Shown here piece by piece: positions 11,926 to 23,666 of a DNA stretch of 64,000 bases. The notes beneath the pieces were generated by a model, which made no database searches, was not told the origin of the DNA, and saw only the letters and a program-made list of their open reading frames with translations. The first letter of the stretch is position 1, and every line of letters begins with the position of its first letter. The DNA is taken from positions 744,001 through 808,000 of the forward strand of contig CANUEZ040000028.1 in NCBI GenBank assembly GCA_948099385.1. The letters are read 5' to 3'. Origin of the DNA: Fasciola hepatica (taxonomy: Eukaryota; Platyhelminthes; Trematoda; Plagiorchiida; Fasciolidae). Made by a program: the position numbers and the translations under genes.

Positions 11926-12450
11926 TTTTCCCATCTAATTTACCAAATTCCAGTCTGGTTTTTCGACAGCTGTCATTAAGTATGCTGTTGTCGTATCTAT
12001 TTGGCATACCCTAGCATACGAAAGGGGATTTATTGCCTTATCTGATAAACTTCAAAACATTGTCAGTTATTCTGAACGAAACCATCTTTCTCTCAATCCT
12101 TCCAAGTGTTACGAAATTTGAAAACGGTCACTTAACGTAGGATCGAGCGTACTAATTCATGCTCTCTTCTCTGTTCCAGCGGAAGGAATCGACCTGGTGG
12201 ACCTCGAAGATAACTAAAGACAGTGTTATTGCTGGAGACTGAATCGTAATGTACACTTCTTCTCTTACTGTAATCGCATTTGTAGTGTGCCACATTTCTT
12301 GGATAAATTTCTATCTGATCGAATCGTCTTCTTCCTGCTAGGCTTTACACAAGTGTCCTGAATGTATCGTCACCCCGTTTCGCTTATCTTCCTCGAATTA
12401 TCAGTATGCTTTGAGCACTATTCGATTACAAAGAACTGAATGTATTTAGT
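11735..12450 (+). mobile_element. LINE-3-like reverse transcriptase fragment, plus orientation
   Basis: Translation across frames gives DFIP (start of the block around the first catalytic Asp), then the segment VLQAAVLPSFF, corresponding to the conserved GVLQGAVLSPFLF of CR1-like RTs. The catalytic-box region follows (about 11970-12000, KYAVVVSIWHT, where the two Asp residues are lost), then a NHLSLNPSKCYEI segment at 12085-12120 corresponding to the post-catalytic L-N-P-S-K-C block. It fades by about 12450. Its first 190 bp are repeated in inverted form at 13272-13460. Confidence 0.6.
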
Positions 12451-13147
12451 ACCTCGAAGTAACGTTCGGCAGTTATTCGTATGTTGTCAGTTGAGTGCAC
12501 GAACTGCACTGACTTATCCTTTAAATTCGATAACTCGGGCAATTTATCATGACAATTATCAACAAATACTATATATCGTGACGCCAACAGTACAGTAACT
12601 ATCTGAACACGAAATTGTCATTTTTTATCACCATGATAACTAATTTTCTTGGTCCTTCCCATGTAAACTGAATTTCATTACCTATAAAATGTGCCCTATC
12701 TAGGCATTTGTGAAGCACGGAAAGCAATCTTGTCCATTAAGTAGTGTTTTGATGTCTCATCTGGATGTTTTCAACTAATTTCTCGTTAAATCTACATTTT
12801 CCCCCTTGCTTCTCAATACAGTTTAACATACTTGTTCTGTTTCTTCCGCGTAATACTTTCCACGTCATCAAAGGAAGATTTTATTTCTATTTTGAGGTAT
12901 TCAAGTGACAAATCGTAAATCTTCCAAACCATTTTTTGAAGTCATCGACCAGATATGTTATTTAAACGCTGAACCTTGCGAAAAACTCGGTGCCTTCGCG
13001 TAGAGTTACGTGTATTTCACTTGAAGTAACAATGGCCTAATCTCGAGTTGAAATATTATTAGTAACGTTTATCCTGCCATGATGAAGTGCCTTCAGTCCT
13101 CCTCTCTTAGCCGTTTGCCAACCTTCACCCACATTTAGCAACGTTAA

Positions 13148-13327
13148 ATGGATCAAGAATCCGCTGATATTGGCAAGTCACACCCCACTTTTGGCATGGA
13201 TCTTGTTTTCACCGTGGACCGTTCACCCGGCAACTCCGCTCTCATTAGCGATGCAGTCGACTTGATCGAAAAAGGGTGGAAGCACAGCAGCTTGAAGTAC
13301 GCGAGAATCCTTAATTACGAATCCTGA
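13148..13327 (+). CDS. Short open frame, 59 codons; possible host exon fused to antisense LINE sequence
   Basis: ATG at 13148 in a favourable context (TTAAATGG) opens 59 codons to a TGA at 13325-13327. The first 41 codons lie outside any element I recognise and have balanced, protein-like composition (motif TVDRSPGNSALISDAVDLIE). From about 13271 the frame runs antisense through the LINE-3 fragment, so the last 18 codons are unlikely to be original. A possible splice donor (AA|GTACGC) sits at about 13297. I do not recognise a family. It could be a true first exon ended by an intron, a broken gene, or chance. Confidence 0.2.
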   Translation: MDQESADIGKSHPTFGMDLVFTVDRSPGNSALISDAVDLIEKGWKHSSLKYARILNYES

Positions 13328-13520
13328 CGGTTGGTAGGCAAATCTAGTGTTTGGTATACGTTCCTAAGAATATTCCGTGTGTCATGCTAATAAATTAGGT
13401 GAGCGACCAAAGGAATGAGGCTTCTGTAATAACAGTGGTCTGGAATAAAGTCATGGGTCGAAGAATAATCATGAAATATGCATGCAAAAGATTTTACAGA
13501 GTTGTTTAACAATTTATAGT
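13272..13520 (-). mobile_element. LINE-3-like reverse transcriptase fragment, minus orientation
   Basis: The minus-strand frame 13387-13767 ends in a segment resembling the conserved FLDYSSAFDSIP block of CR1-like RTs (here FHDYSSTHDFIP). The sequence continues, with a stop, through the same block as 11735-11925 and ends near 13272. Similarity to RT upstream of 13520 is weak; minus-strand frames up to 14171 may belong to the same element but I cannot show it. Together with 11735-12450 this forms an opposed pair sharing about 190 bp. Confidence 0.55.
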
Positions 13521-14199
13521 TAGAATAAACATATGATTTACATAGCAATATTTTGATCAGCTCATGTTCTAGGGATGTGTGTGGATTACTTTTTGACTCA
13601 AAGGAAAGACACCAATTGTTTGGCACTTCGATGTTGAAATACCTCGGTCGGCCGTTGAGTAAAATATCACATACTAATGATATTCCTGAAGAATTGGTTT
13701 GACGTAAAAAACTATAGAATTGATAATAAACCCGGTTGGGAAAATGGTTTGCATAGAATGGAAACACATCATTTCCAGTAAAATGCCACAGTTCAGGTTT
13801 ACGTTTCTGGCGCGATTCAAAACTGACTGGCGTAATGTCATCTAAATGGCTGGGAAATCATTGGTTTCGTGGACTGAAACTATGGAATTGAAAAGCAAAT
13901 ACGATATAAGATTAGAGGCTAGTGGACTAGAAAGATAATACCAATTTCTGGTATAGCAACTGAGCAAAGATGAACTCAGGTAATTGGGGACGAGGTATTG
14001 TGTTGCTATATGACCCGTCAGTGGGCTCCGGTGTACAATGCAGTTCGCAACCAAGTGATTTGAAGCAGTATAGAAATGCGAAGACGCCATAGGCCACCAT
14101 GAAGGCATAGACATTTCGGCATACTTATTCCAAAAAATAGTAAACAATGGTGTTATAGATCCTCCTTTCACGGGTACAGTCCGTCGGACTTTTCCATCA

Positions 14200-15045
14200 A
14201 TCTGTGCTAGATGCTTGAACTTTGGCTACTGCCAATTGTTTCAGTAGTAAAACTGGAAGTCGACCGAAATGGAGAGTCGTTGAAGTTCATGTTCAGTCTG
14301 CTTGGTGTATGCGTCTAACCGAACGCACCACCCGATTTGTGGAGGCAGGTTCTTCATCATCCCAATGGGCAAGCAGAGAAGGACTAAGCGATCGCGATAA
14401 CACAGCACCCTATCACGGTGCATGGGAAATTCCTTTCGATGCACGACGAACAATGAATGCTTTCTTTTCTCCTCCGGCTGCTAACCTTCCACGGGAGAAT
14501 AAATCACCGACTGATGGCATCATTTAGTGTGAGGGTGTGTAAACCTGCCGTTGATAGACAGCCGAGTCTCGTTGGCAGTCAGCATCTGCGTCTTAAAGAA
14601 CCCAAGGTATGAGCCCACTAAACCTGGAGCGAAAACACATCCGATCGATAGTGGGGACCGATAGAATGGGTGATGAATCGCGTCGACTGTGTTTAAGCCT
14701 CCGGGCTTGGTCGCCCGCGCCAATCGGATCAACAGGTTGTGCGCAACGCTGGGTACAAGGACCAATAACTTACACACTCTTTGTACTTTACAAATGAACG
14801 GGATGATTCGCACGCACAAAAGATTTCTCACAATACTACTTCAAGATAGATTTGAGAAGGTTGCGTGTTCCGATCATGCCTCGCTCACCACACATAGGAG
14901 GGCGCACTTGCTCAGTATCTACGACTGCGTACGTCGAGGAAATCAACAAGAAAATATCGTGGGGTACCGATTGATCGTATTCTCACTGGGCCTGAGTACA
15001 GCGACCGCACGCTGGATTGTGCGACGATATAGCGTATTCGGAAAA
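14200..15045. other. Unassigned stretch; partial similarity to an LTR-like insertion
   Basis: The stretch 14525-14580 resembles 59804-59865 (shared TGTGAGGGT and GATAGACAGCC blocks), which lies near the start of the LTR-like insertion at 59778-60536. Open frames on both strands around 14222-14831 show no domain. I see no host gene here. Confidence 0.35.
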
Positions 15046-16001
15046 CTAATTTTAATTTGAGAACCGAAAGTAGTGGTTGGTTTTCGAATTGGTAAAACGC
15101 ATTTAATTGGTCAACTGGCCACAAGCCTTTCTGAACGACCATTGTCCCTTGTGACTGTCTGTCTGACCACGCTCTTCCCATGCAAAAATGGCATAAACCT
15201 CAATCGTGCGATTTGTCGCGCTCACGGACGGATGTCGATCCGGTGGAGCAGTGGGGTCATGTGATCTGGACCAGAAAACCAAACTGTTCTCAACTTATCA
15301 GTGGGAACGACGGCACATTGCGTTAGGAGCCTTTGGGCTAGCGAGAACACTTCGATTATCCGATTGTCCGATTATCCGGTAGACGGAGTTGTGATAATGG
15401 TCTCCGAATGACATCAGCATTCGGTTCATCGACATGATGCGGAGATGAAAATACATAAATTACATGAACTTAGGAAGTAGCTTGACACTCCACCGTGTTA
15501 GATAACCGCTGATTAGATTTTTAACTTCCCATCCTAAAAAGTAATTTCTCACGAAACGTGCTAATTATATGTAAATATGTAAATAATATGTGCAATATAC
15601 TTAATTTCATGTTCTCATTAAAATATGGCTTCCGTGCTCCCCATATACATGTATCCTGAGAACCAACAAGAAAGAACATACCCGACTAAATATAACCTAT
15701 GGCATCTCACGTTGAAATCTGAAAATCCTTGTAGCACTTCACGTGAAGGATTTCATTTTTAACTCGTAGTCAGTACATTCTGTTGGAATAAGTAGAAGTC
15801 TCTTATATTCATTATTCCGGATGGAAACTGCAGAAAACGGAGTACGCATTAAGTCGAGAGCAGTGGAACATTCTGGAGAAAATGCTGATGTAATTGACCA
15901 TTTTTGGCAGTAGATAGCAATACATTGTTATCGAGGTCGTCACCACACGTGACCTACTTTGATCTCATATGCTTCTGAACTCCAAATCTCAGGGTCTGGT
16001 T
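15045..16001 (+). repeat. Duplicated segment, copy 1 (partner 36045-37001)
   Basis: The stretch aligns without gaps to 36121-37001 from 15121 onward, at an exact offset of 21,000 bases. By eye I count about 13 differences in 881 bp, all before about 15500; the last 500 bp are identical. Similarity weakens between 15045 and 15120. The right edge is sharp at 16001 (37001). There is no recognisable protein. It could be a non-autonomous element or LTR of unknown type, or a segmental duplication. Confidence 0.92.
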
Positions 16002-16960
16002 CTGGCTTTTTATTAGTACAGTATGTCTTTGGTGCCATGAGGTATACACCTTCCGATTTACTCATGCGCGAGCATGTGTTTAAAAAATTGAGCAGGATTC
16101 CAGTTCACTTCCAGCTGGTTGTAATCAGACATGCTGGGATTATTACCGTTCAAGTCTGCTAAAGGAGCTAAAATCTTTACGAAACACGCAGTTGTTATGA
16201 TATTGTAGTACATTATCTCTGAATACAGAAAGATGACCTGACATGGAGCATCAACCACCGTCCAAATCCAAAAAGAAGATCCAGACTTACACTAATTTTT
16301 TATCCGGAATCAGCACTACTGCTTAATTTTGCGGATGTCTGTTATTTTCGTGAATGAAAATCCGAACAAATAAAACTAGTACAGTTATTATATCCTCTTC
16401 TTTGATGTCGTTTTAAGTCATGAAACCCCAAATTTCACACTGCAGTTCTTGCAAATTCAGTTCTTGTTTATTCATTGATCGCAAACCCTCTCGTTCAACA
16501 ACGGGAAATTTTTAAAGCTAATAACTCGCAAATCAGAACAGCAGTGATGCCGAGCAACAGTTTATCGGAAATTCAAAACTAATGTTCGCCTAACACATGA
16601 CCTCAATACCATACATGGACAAAACATGATTGGTCAATTGAGGACCAATCAAAACACAACAAGTTGAGCGATATTGACTCATAGATTAATGTCAGCTGAA
16701 CAAAAGGGTCATGACAGACAGGGTAATACGAAAGGAATGTTTGATAATTGGTTATGCAAATGCCTCTGTAATACCTCCTTCCGAAAGTAAGGTGTCACTT
16801 GTAGGTCTTTTTCTCTGGCGCAATGTTCAACCTTTGAATCAGTGCACTTGTTCGGGTCGAATACCTGCGCTCTAAAACTGGCTCGGAATGGATTTCAGAA
16901 TTTCCACTACCATGTTGTGGAAATGCAAATAAGTCTAACAATACACCAAGTGACAGTTCT
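16001..16960. other. Unassigned stretch downstream of Gypsy-1
   Basis: No gene recognised. This is where the 3' LTR of the minus-strand Gypsy-1 would be expected, but I could not match it to the leader-like repeat at 20900-21390. Minus-strand sequence up to about 16750 may still hold the integrase tail. Confidence 0.35.
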
Positions 16961-19900
16961 TGACGGTCAGAATGAAGGTTAGTTTTGGATGTATATCGGT
17001 TTATATGCCTTGTCCAGGTTAATCATTACATCTGACTGCACACTGGACATGCCAATCGGATGCTGAACAATACCGGTAATCCAACTCCTTCGATATCCAC
17101 TGAACACAAGCACATAGACTGGATCACCTGGTTTTAAAACCCGTCTCTTCACCCCGTGGTTCCAATTATACTAAGCTTCTACTATGACATTTCTGAGACC
17201 AACGGAAGTAGCTGGCAACATCGCGTCAATTAGTATTCTCATACGTCGTCCCAAGACTAGCTCCGTTGGTGGCTTCACATTTGGCTCCAAGGGGTTGGAA
17301 GTTGGGCGACAGGTCTGTAAGAAAGTGTACAAAATGAATGGCAGGCTTCCCTGCCCCTGGAATTTCTGAAGAGCCATCTTAAAACGTGTCTACGAATAGT
17401 TCAGCTTGACCAATGGATTTGGGATGATACACCGGGCTACGCACATGATGTGTGCCCATACTGTCCCAAAAATGTTTAAACTCCACTGGGGAAAACTGCA
17501 TCCCTTTATCCCCTACAAAAGTTCCGGGAGTGCCGAATTGAGATTAAAGATGACTGAGTGCGGTTATTGTAATGAATGTGGATGCCTACGTCACTGGAGA
17601 TATTTCAGGCTATTTAGAATATGCTTCAACCACTATTAGAAAGTACTGATTCTTCATAGGTCTGGCGTACTCTACATGGATTCGTACCCAAGACCCAGAG
17701 GGTAGAGTCCATGTGTGAAGCTCACATTTTACAGGTGCTTTGGTGGCTAGAGTGCATTGTTCACACTTGCGGACAAGTTCAACAATGTCCGAGTCTATGT
17801 TAGGCCAATACGCGTAGGATCACTCGATGGCTTTCATTCGCGTCATCCTTGGATGGCCCTGTATGGCGGGAGAAGGACCTTGATTCTAAGGCAGTGGGGA
17901 ATTACCACACGGTGGGACTACACCAGGCAGTCACTTACTATTGTGAGTTCTTCTTTCCGTCTGCAGTGCTGACGAATTTCAGGGTCCGTAATGTTGGCTG
18001 GTTAACCTTCTCGTAAGTAAGACGTAAAGCACAGCATAGTGGGACCAATTTGAGTTGCATTGCGGAAAGAGCCACACGTTACTGGCAGACTGCGCATGGA
18101 ATCGGGAAATACGTGTTCCACAATTCCGTCCACATTTAATACAGAAATGATCACGTCATCGTCTGTTTGACTTTGTGAGCTGGTAGCTATCAGGCGTGAT
18201 AAGGCATAAGCATGTCCGAAGGTATCTGTTCGTATGTACTGTATGTTAAGAACATAACCAATTAGCATAGTAGCCCAGCGCTGTAGTCTGTTCGTTGTAT
18301 GCACAAGTACGCCATTTTTGAGGAGAAAATAGTGAGCCGTGGTCTGTGATCTGCAAATAATGTAAAATGACGTCCGCGCAACATTTTGTGAGGAATTCTA
18401 ATGGCAAAAGTTAAAGCAAACCCTTCTTTTTCGATCTGCCTGTATTTCTTTTCAACAGTGGTCAGTAAACGAAACACATGACATACTGCTTTCTGACTAC
18501 CATCTGGGAATTTGGGTAATAAACTGCACCTATGTGGTAGTCACTTGCATCCGCAGCAACAATGATAGAGAGTTTTGGATTGTGATGGATTAGTACAAGA
18601 TTGGATGTGAGCATCTTGCTGATCTTCTCAAACGCGCCTTGGCAGCGTGATGAACAAAACCATTTGGTATCCTTCTTTAAGAGATCATTTAAAAGTGCAC
18701 GTAACAGCTACATGTTTGGTGCGTAGTTGGTTTACCAATTTACCAAGCCCAAAATAATACTGAAGCTTGATCTTGTTAGTGGGAGCAGGCAAATTTTGAA
18801 TTGCAGCTATCTTCGTTGGATCCGAAAGCCGACCGTTCTCGTCTGTTATAGCCTCAAGGTAACTGATACGCTGTGGTAGAAACACATATTTTACACTAGG
18901 AGAATGAAACCGTATGACTGAATGCGCCTGAAAACCTCGTCCAAATGTACTCGATTTTCATCTAGGGAAGTACTGACAACAATGATATCGTTCATGTATT
19001 CCATGTTATAGGACAAATCACTTAGCACTGTGTGTCCATTATTTGTTGGGAAATCGCTGGTGCGCATTCAGCGCCGAAAGGAAGCCGATTATACTGGTAC
19101 AACCCTCTGTGAGCATTAACTGTCAATAGTTCTTTGCAGGTGTCTTCCAGTTTTACCTGCGGATAGGCATCCGAGATGTCTAGTTTGGAAAACGTAAGCT
19201 CTTCGTTCAGTTTGACAAAAAGATCCTCAGGGACAGGCAGTGGGTACTGATGCGTCTGGAGTTCGTTATTTAAACCGGTTGAGAAATTGCCACAGGTGCA
19301 TTCAGCGCCACTGACCTTTCTCACAGCTACTACTGGGGCTGCCCAAGAAGAATATGCGACCTTGCTTATCACACTTAACTGTTTTAAAAGACCTAACTCA
19401 GCGTCAATTTGCAAAGTGGCGGCATAGAGAACATGTCTTTTGGGATCAAAAATGGGTGTACTCCCTGGAAGGATATACAAACTTGCTTATGTTTTTGTGC
19501 ATAGGCCCGAATCAGGCTTGAAAATGTCTGAGTACTTTGCTTCCAAAGCTGACACAATGTCTTTCTGTGGTTTTAAATCGACAGTTGCAACATCAATGAT
19601 GGATAAAAAGGTGGTTAAGATGGGGTGAGTGAATTACAAAATGAACTAATGAAGACATCCCGAAGGTGAGATTGTTCTATCCAGTCAGTTTCCAACAGGT
19701 TCAGGTCATTGGAAGTTGCAAAGTAACAAATACCGATACCATGAAAATCACGAAATGAAGACTTACAATACAATTCACCAAGAAATGAAATGGGTTGGTC
19801 TGAGGCATTACGAGCTACACGGGTCATGGGTTCAAGTGTAGAGCTGCCAATTCATCGCCATGCAGATTTCGAAATGATACTGATGTCCGAGGTGGTGTCC

Positions 19901-20900
19901 ATTGGTAGGGTCACTAAGCAAGCAATAATCCAAAGTGCGATGTATTTTCTCCACTGAAGTAGTGTTTCGTCGAACACAGTAAACACAAGGTTAGATTGCC
20001 CTGTAGATCCAAATGAGTGCATTCGACAGCTACCTGTTCGTCTGCGTAAATCCGCAAAATAACTTTCTTTATGTCTCATCTAGCCACAAAGTTTGTACTC
20101 GTGGCACCGGAACTGACAAAACCGAACATAATACCACGCACCACGGAACCGACATGTTGAAGGTGGCCGCTGGAAGTCTGGCTTTATTTAATTTTTTCGA
20201 GGTGGAAATGTTTGATTTGGAAATTTTATCCACATTTAAAATGTCTGCGTTAGCTGCTGTTACCTGGAGCATTTGTGAGTCTTTTTTCAGGTATAATAAT
20301 ATGAGATATTCAGTAGTGAGGTCTTGAAGGGAAAACGAGTTTGCTGAATCTCATCGAGCAAGCAAACGGGTTCTCACATCACTGACATTATGAGACGTTA
20401 GGCCTCAGACAAATATCAGTGATTTAAATTGATCATTATACAATTGTTTTGACTGAAATCTCTCGCATTCACTATTTACTCTGTTTGCATATGTAACGAC
20501 ATACTCATCTGTTCGTCCGATGATCTTTCAGTAGTTGTAACGAATGTTGAATATTGATGTTCGCTCGCCGAAGGTAGTCGTGAGATGTGAAACTGTCTCA
20601 TTTAGAATGAGATCTCGTGGATGTTTTTGTAGAATGTAGTTGCAATACTGGTTGTGTTCTGGTGTGCCTCATTTCTGCACGAGAAAGTGGACTTTGGCTG
20701 CTCCATCCAGAGTGGCACCATCCACAAGAAATAGATCCTTATATCTTTTGTACCAGGGAGAAAATGTTATTCCGCTGTTTGCATTGTAACTGAATTCCTG
20801 GATTGAGGTGGCCAATGATTCCTTCAGTCCCTGTTCAGGTTCTGTTTTCCTCGCGGCATCCTCATTTTACTTATTTGTGTCATCTTTAATTCTGTACCTT
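16960..20900 (-). mobile_element. Gypsy-1: Ty3/Gypsy LTR retrotransposon relic, gag to integrase
   Basis: Reading down the minus strand, domains appear in canonical order across many frameshifts. They are gag (20880-20330, with a FSPWYKRYKDLFLVDG-like opening, then ILQKHPRDLILNETV), a CCHC knuckle (about 20150-20060), protease (19930-19880, MDTTSDISIIS where intact elements have DTGSD), RT fingers and palm (19480-19022, FSKLDISDAYPQVKLED, then YNRLPFGAECAPA), the catalytic box at 18998-18987 reading YMND, and RNase H (18480-18002, EKKYRQIEKEG, then TLFADHRP). The integrase core (17960-17170) has PSGSWVRIHVEYA for the first Asp, VGDKGMQFSPVEF, and HPKSIGQAE near the Glu. A LVLGRRMR block ends it. 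The lost RT Asp and many stops make it inactive. The RNase H style resembles the Mag/K02A2.6-type lineage. Confidence 0.88.
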
Positions 20901-21390
20901 ATTACTTAATTGCTGCAATGTGAACGTAAAGCCTGCATAGGGTTTACAACGAAATAAAATAAGCCCATTCAGCTATAGCCGATTCGATGCAGTTTTGTTG
21001 TTAACCTCCTTTAGTCGATCGAACTTATTTCCGTCTTCAGCCTGCTGATTTTCTGTCTTGGTAAAATGACTGTCGATCGATATTCACTGAATGAGACAGT
21101 TTTCTAGCGGATGCTCACGCAAGCACCAAAGGGCTCGCGTATCCGGTCAACACCCGTGTACGAATCATCCATCCCGTTCGGTTAGCCGCATATGTTAATG
21201 ACAATCAGTTCCACTGTAAATGCGCCTAAAAAGACATGCTCGCTCCCTTTAGTCAACCGAAGCCTGTCCATTCGTCGGTTTCGAGGGGAACACATTTGTG
21301 TCTGTCGACCACGGTCTGTACAAAATTTGGGTAACCGTGCTCATAGTTTCACGGCCACTTTTGAACGTATCCGTATGCGGTAATTTCTCA
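20900..21390 (-). repeat. LTR/leader-like repeat upstream of Gypsy-1 gag (partner 56690-57215)
   Basis: The reverse complement of this stretch aligns over nearly its whole length with 56690-57215 on the plus strand, including a very similar 60-bp block around 21065-21120 and the gag-proximal leader. Because it sits directly before the first gag codons of minus-strand Gypsy-1, I infer it is that element's 5' LTR plus untranslated leader. A third partial copy (about 40 bp) lies at 58226-58275. I could not fix the LTR edges or the primer-binding site. Confidence 0.7.
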
Positions 21391-21686
21391 CATCTGTGAT
21401 AATTTCCCAAATCAATGTGCTAGTTTCCCAAATTAATCTAAAAATGGTATACAGTGGGTTGGGTCAAAAACAGCATATTTGTGTAGTTCTTTCCTTGACA
21501 CAGTGAAAAGAAATTACTACGTTATATAATTCATCATGCTCTATGAACGTTGAACTCACTGTTGAAAGCATGAAAGCACTGTACAGCAGAAATTAGGCTG
21601 GTATGCCTCTGCAAATCTCGGGTAACTTGACAAAAGACCAGCATGCTGGATTGGTTTACTAGGTCGACTTAAAATCCCACAACTAT
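21390..21686. other. Spacer without recognisable content
   Basis: Nothing recognised between the Gypsy-1 leader repeat and the left end of the pogo-like element. Confidence 0.4.
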
Positions 21687-23666
21687 CGTGTTTCCCCGAT
21701 AATGAGACCTAACCCAATAGTAAGCCAAAGCTAAACTTTCCATGATTCTTTTAATGTAAGCCTTACCGTGAAAATAAGTCTTAGTTGAAATCGTCAGCTG
21801 TCGAGTGGTTCGATAAGGCGGAACCACGCTGACGAGTGGCGTGAGGTTACGACAATCAAAACAATTCGATTGTGAAGCGTTTGCAGTTTAAGTCTTCGAA
21901 ACCCGATCAAAAGGCAAAGCATAATAGCAGAGCGCAAGCCTCTTCGTTTGTCCAATCGTCCGTGCCGTACAGCTGGTCTGACTTGTTTTAGCCCTTTTTG
22001 TTGATCAAGTACGCCATCCCTGAATGTTTGGTCCCTGTAAACAATTTACAAGTCTCAGCTATTACAGGCGTTCAACCAAACCAAATGCACTTTGTCACCG
22101 TCTGTTAGATTTATATTGCAGCAACTGAGACCTGTAAATTGCTTACGCGGAGCACAAAGTAAGGTTTGGCGTCCTTGATTATCTGTTGGTCAGTCGGAGC
22201 CACCGGTGCACACTTGATGATGAACTTATGTGGACCTTAATTCAGTGAGCCACTAGGGTGAAATAAGCAAGTATGATTCTGGCGCGGGCAGTTTCTCTTT
22301 GCTTTTGAGTTGTCCATCATGTCAAGATGAGTGCAAAAAGAAAGAGCTGTTTCGTCGATTACAAGAAAGGGACCTGTTGAAGACTCTCGGGGCAAGGATC
22401 TTACGGTTTTCTGCAAGGAGAAAAAACCTGATCTCTGGACTGTCCGAAAATGGAAAGCAGCGTACGATAAATTCAGACAGAAAGTGGGAGAAGAAAGTGC
22501 CAGAAGTGCAACGGTGGATCAGGTCGATAATCATTGTTTTCTGAACTGGAAGATATCATCTGTGAATGGATTGCTGACAAGACAGCAGAGAATTTAGTTG
22601 TGGATAGAGCTGATGTCCACGCATTTGTTCTTGCAATGGCACCACATTTTGAAACTAACCAAAGAGAACTGAAAGCTTCACAAAGCTGGCTGGATGGTTT
22701 CCTTCAACGATAAAAAAACTGTCCTTAAGGAAGTCGACAACACGGTTGAATCTGCGAGATACTAAACTTAGCAGGTGTTCGCATCCATTTGAGTACTTTG
22801 TTGATTGAATAAGCGTTTCAAATACCAACTCCTCAAAATGATTCACACTAGTGAAACTGAAGTTTTCATGACCTGAGACCTCAGACGATAACTGGTCAGA
22901 TGGGTGCATGGACATTCTACATTTCGTCCATTGGTAAAGAAAGTTCTCGTATTACCTGTATCATGGCAATTTATCTAGACGGAAGGAAAACTCAGCACTT
23001 ATAAGAAAGTAGACTGATTTACTACTGCTTCTTGTTTTTGTCAGGTGATCAACGAGGTCTTTTGGTCTGGGATTCATCCAGTATCCACCGCTCTAAAGAC
23101 GTGAAGACCTTCCTTGGAGACAGAAGAATAAATGAAATGGTGAATCCCGCAGCAATGACTTCATGTCTACAAACTCTCTAGGTTGCAATAAACAAACCTT
23201 TCAAGGACCGTTTGAACATAAAAATCAACGACTGCATTGAAAATAAAATCTATGGAAATCGGAGTAGAAACTTTCTGAAGTCTACTTTGGAGGAGATCGT
23301 GAATTAGGTGGAGAACTCATGGGGTAAAATCACTAACAGCTGTGTTACCAATGCACTACGATCAAGTTCGATGAACAATGAATGTTCGTTTGGGGAAGGC
23401 TTTATTGCTGGACACTCGAGACTGGGGCCCATGGTTTAACAGAAATTGGAGTCGCAAGAAATTCCGGCTCGAATTCAGGATTTGGAAATTTATGACGATA
23501 TCCCAGAAGCTGACACGCCGGTGTTTGAATATAAGTTGAATATTTAGTTGCATCACCGTTGAGTTTCTATTTAAAAAATAAGACGCCCTCCGAAAATAAG
23601 CCCTGGTGCAATTTTTGAGGCAAAAATAAATATAAGGCCTGATCTTGTTTTCGGGAAAACGCGGCT
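21686..23666 (+). mobile_element. Pogo/Tigger-like DNA transposon relic (transposase of the CENP-B-fold type)
   Basis: The ends are imperfect terminal inverted repeats of about 28 bp (21686-21713 and the complement of 23639-23666, sharing the G-TTTTCCCG-like core), flanked by TA on both sides (21684-21685, 23667-23668), as expected for Tc1/mariner-pogo insertions. Inside, a frame from ATG 22327 shows the N-terminal helix-turn-helix (DLWTVRKWKAAYDKFRQK) and the CENP-B-like second DNA-binding region (ISSVNGLL to MAPHFE). A C-terminal DDE part follows from 23060, with LLVWDSSS (catalytic Asp near 23071) and an INKPFKDRL block. The codon expected for the next conserved Asp, at 23179-23181, is TAG. 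Frameshifts near 22370 and in 22740-23040 confirm it is dead. Total length about 1.98 kb, normal for the family. Confidence 0.82.
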
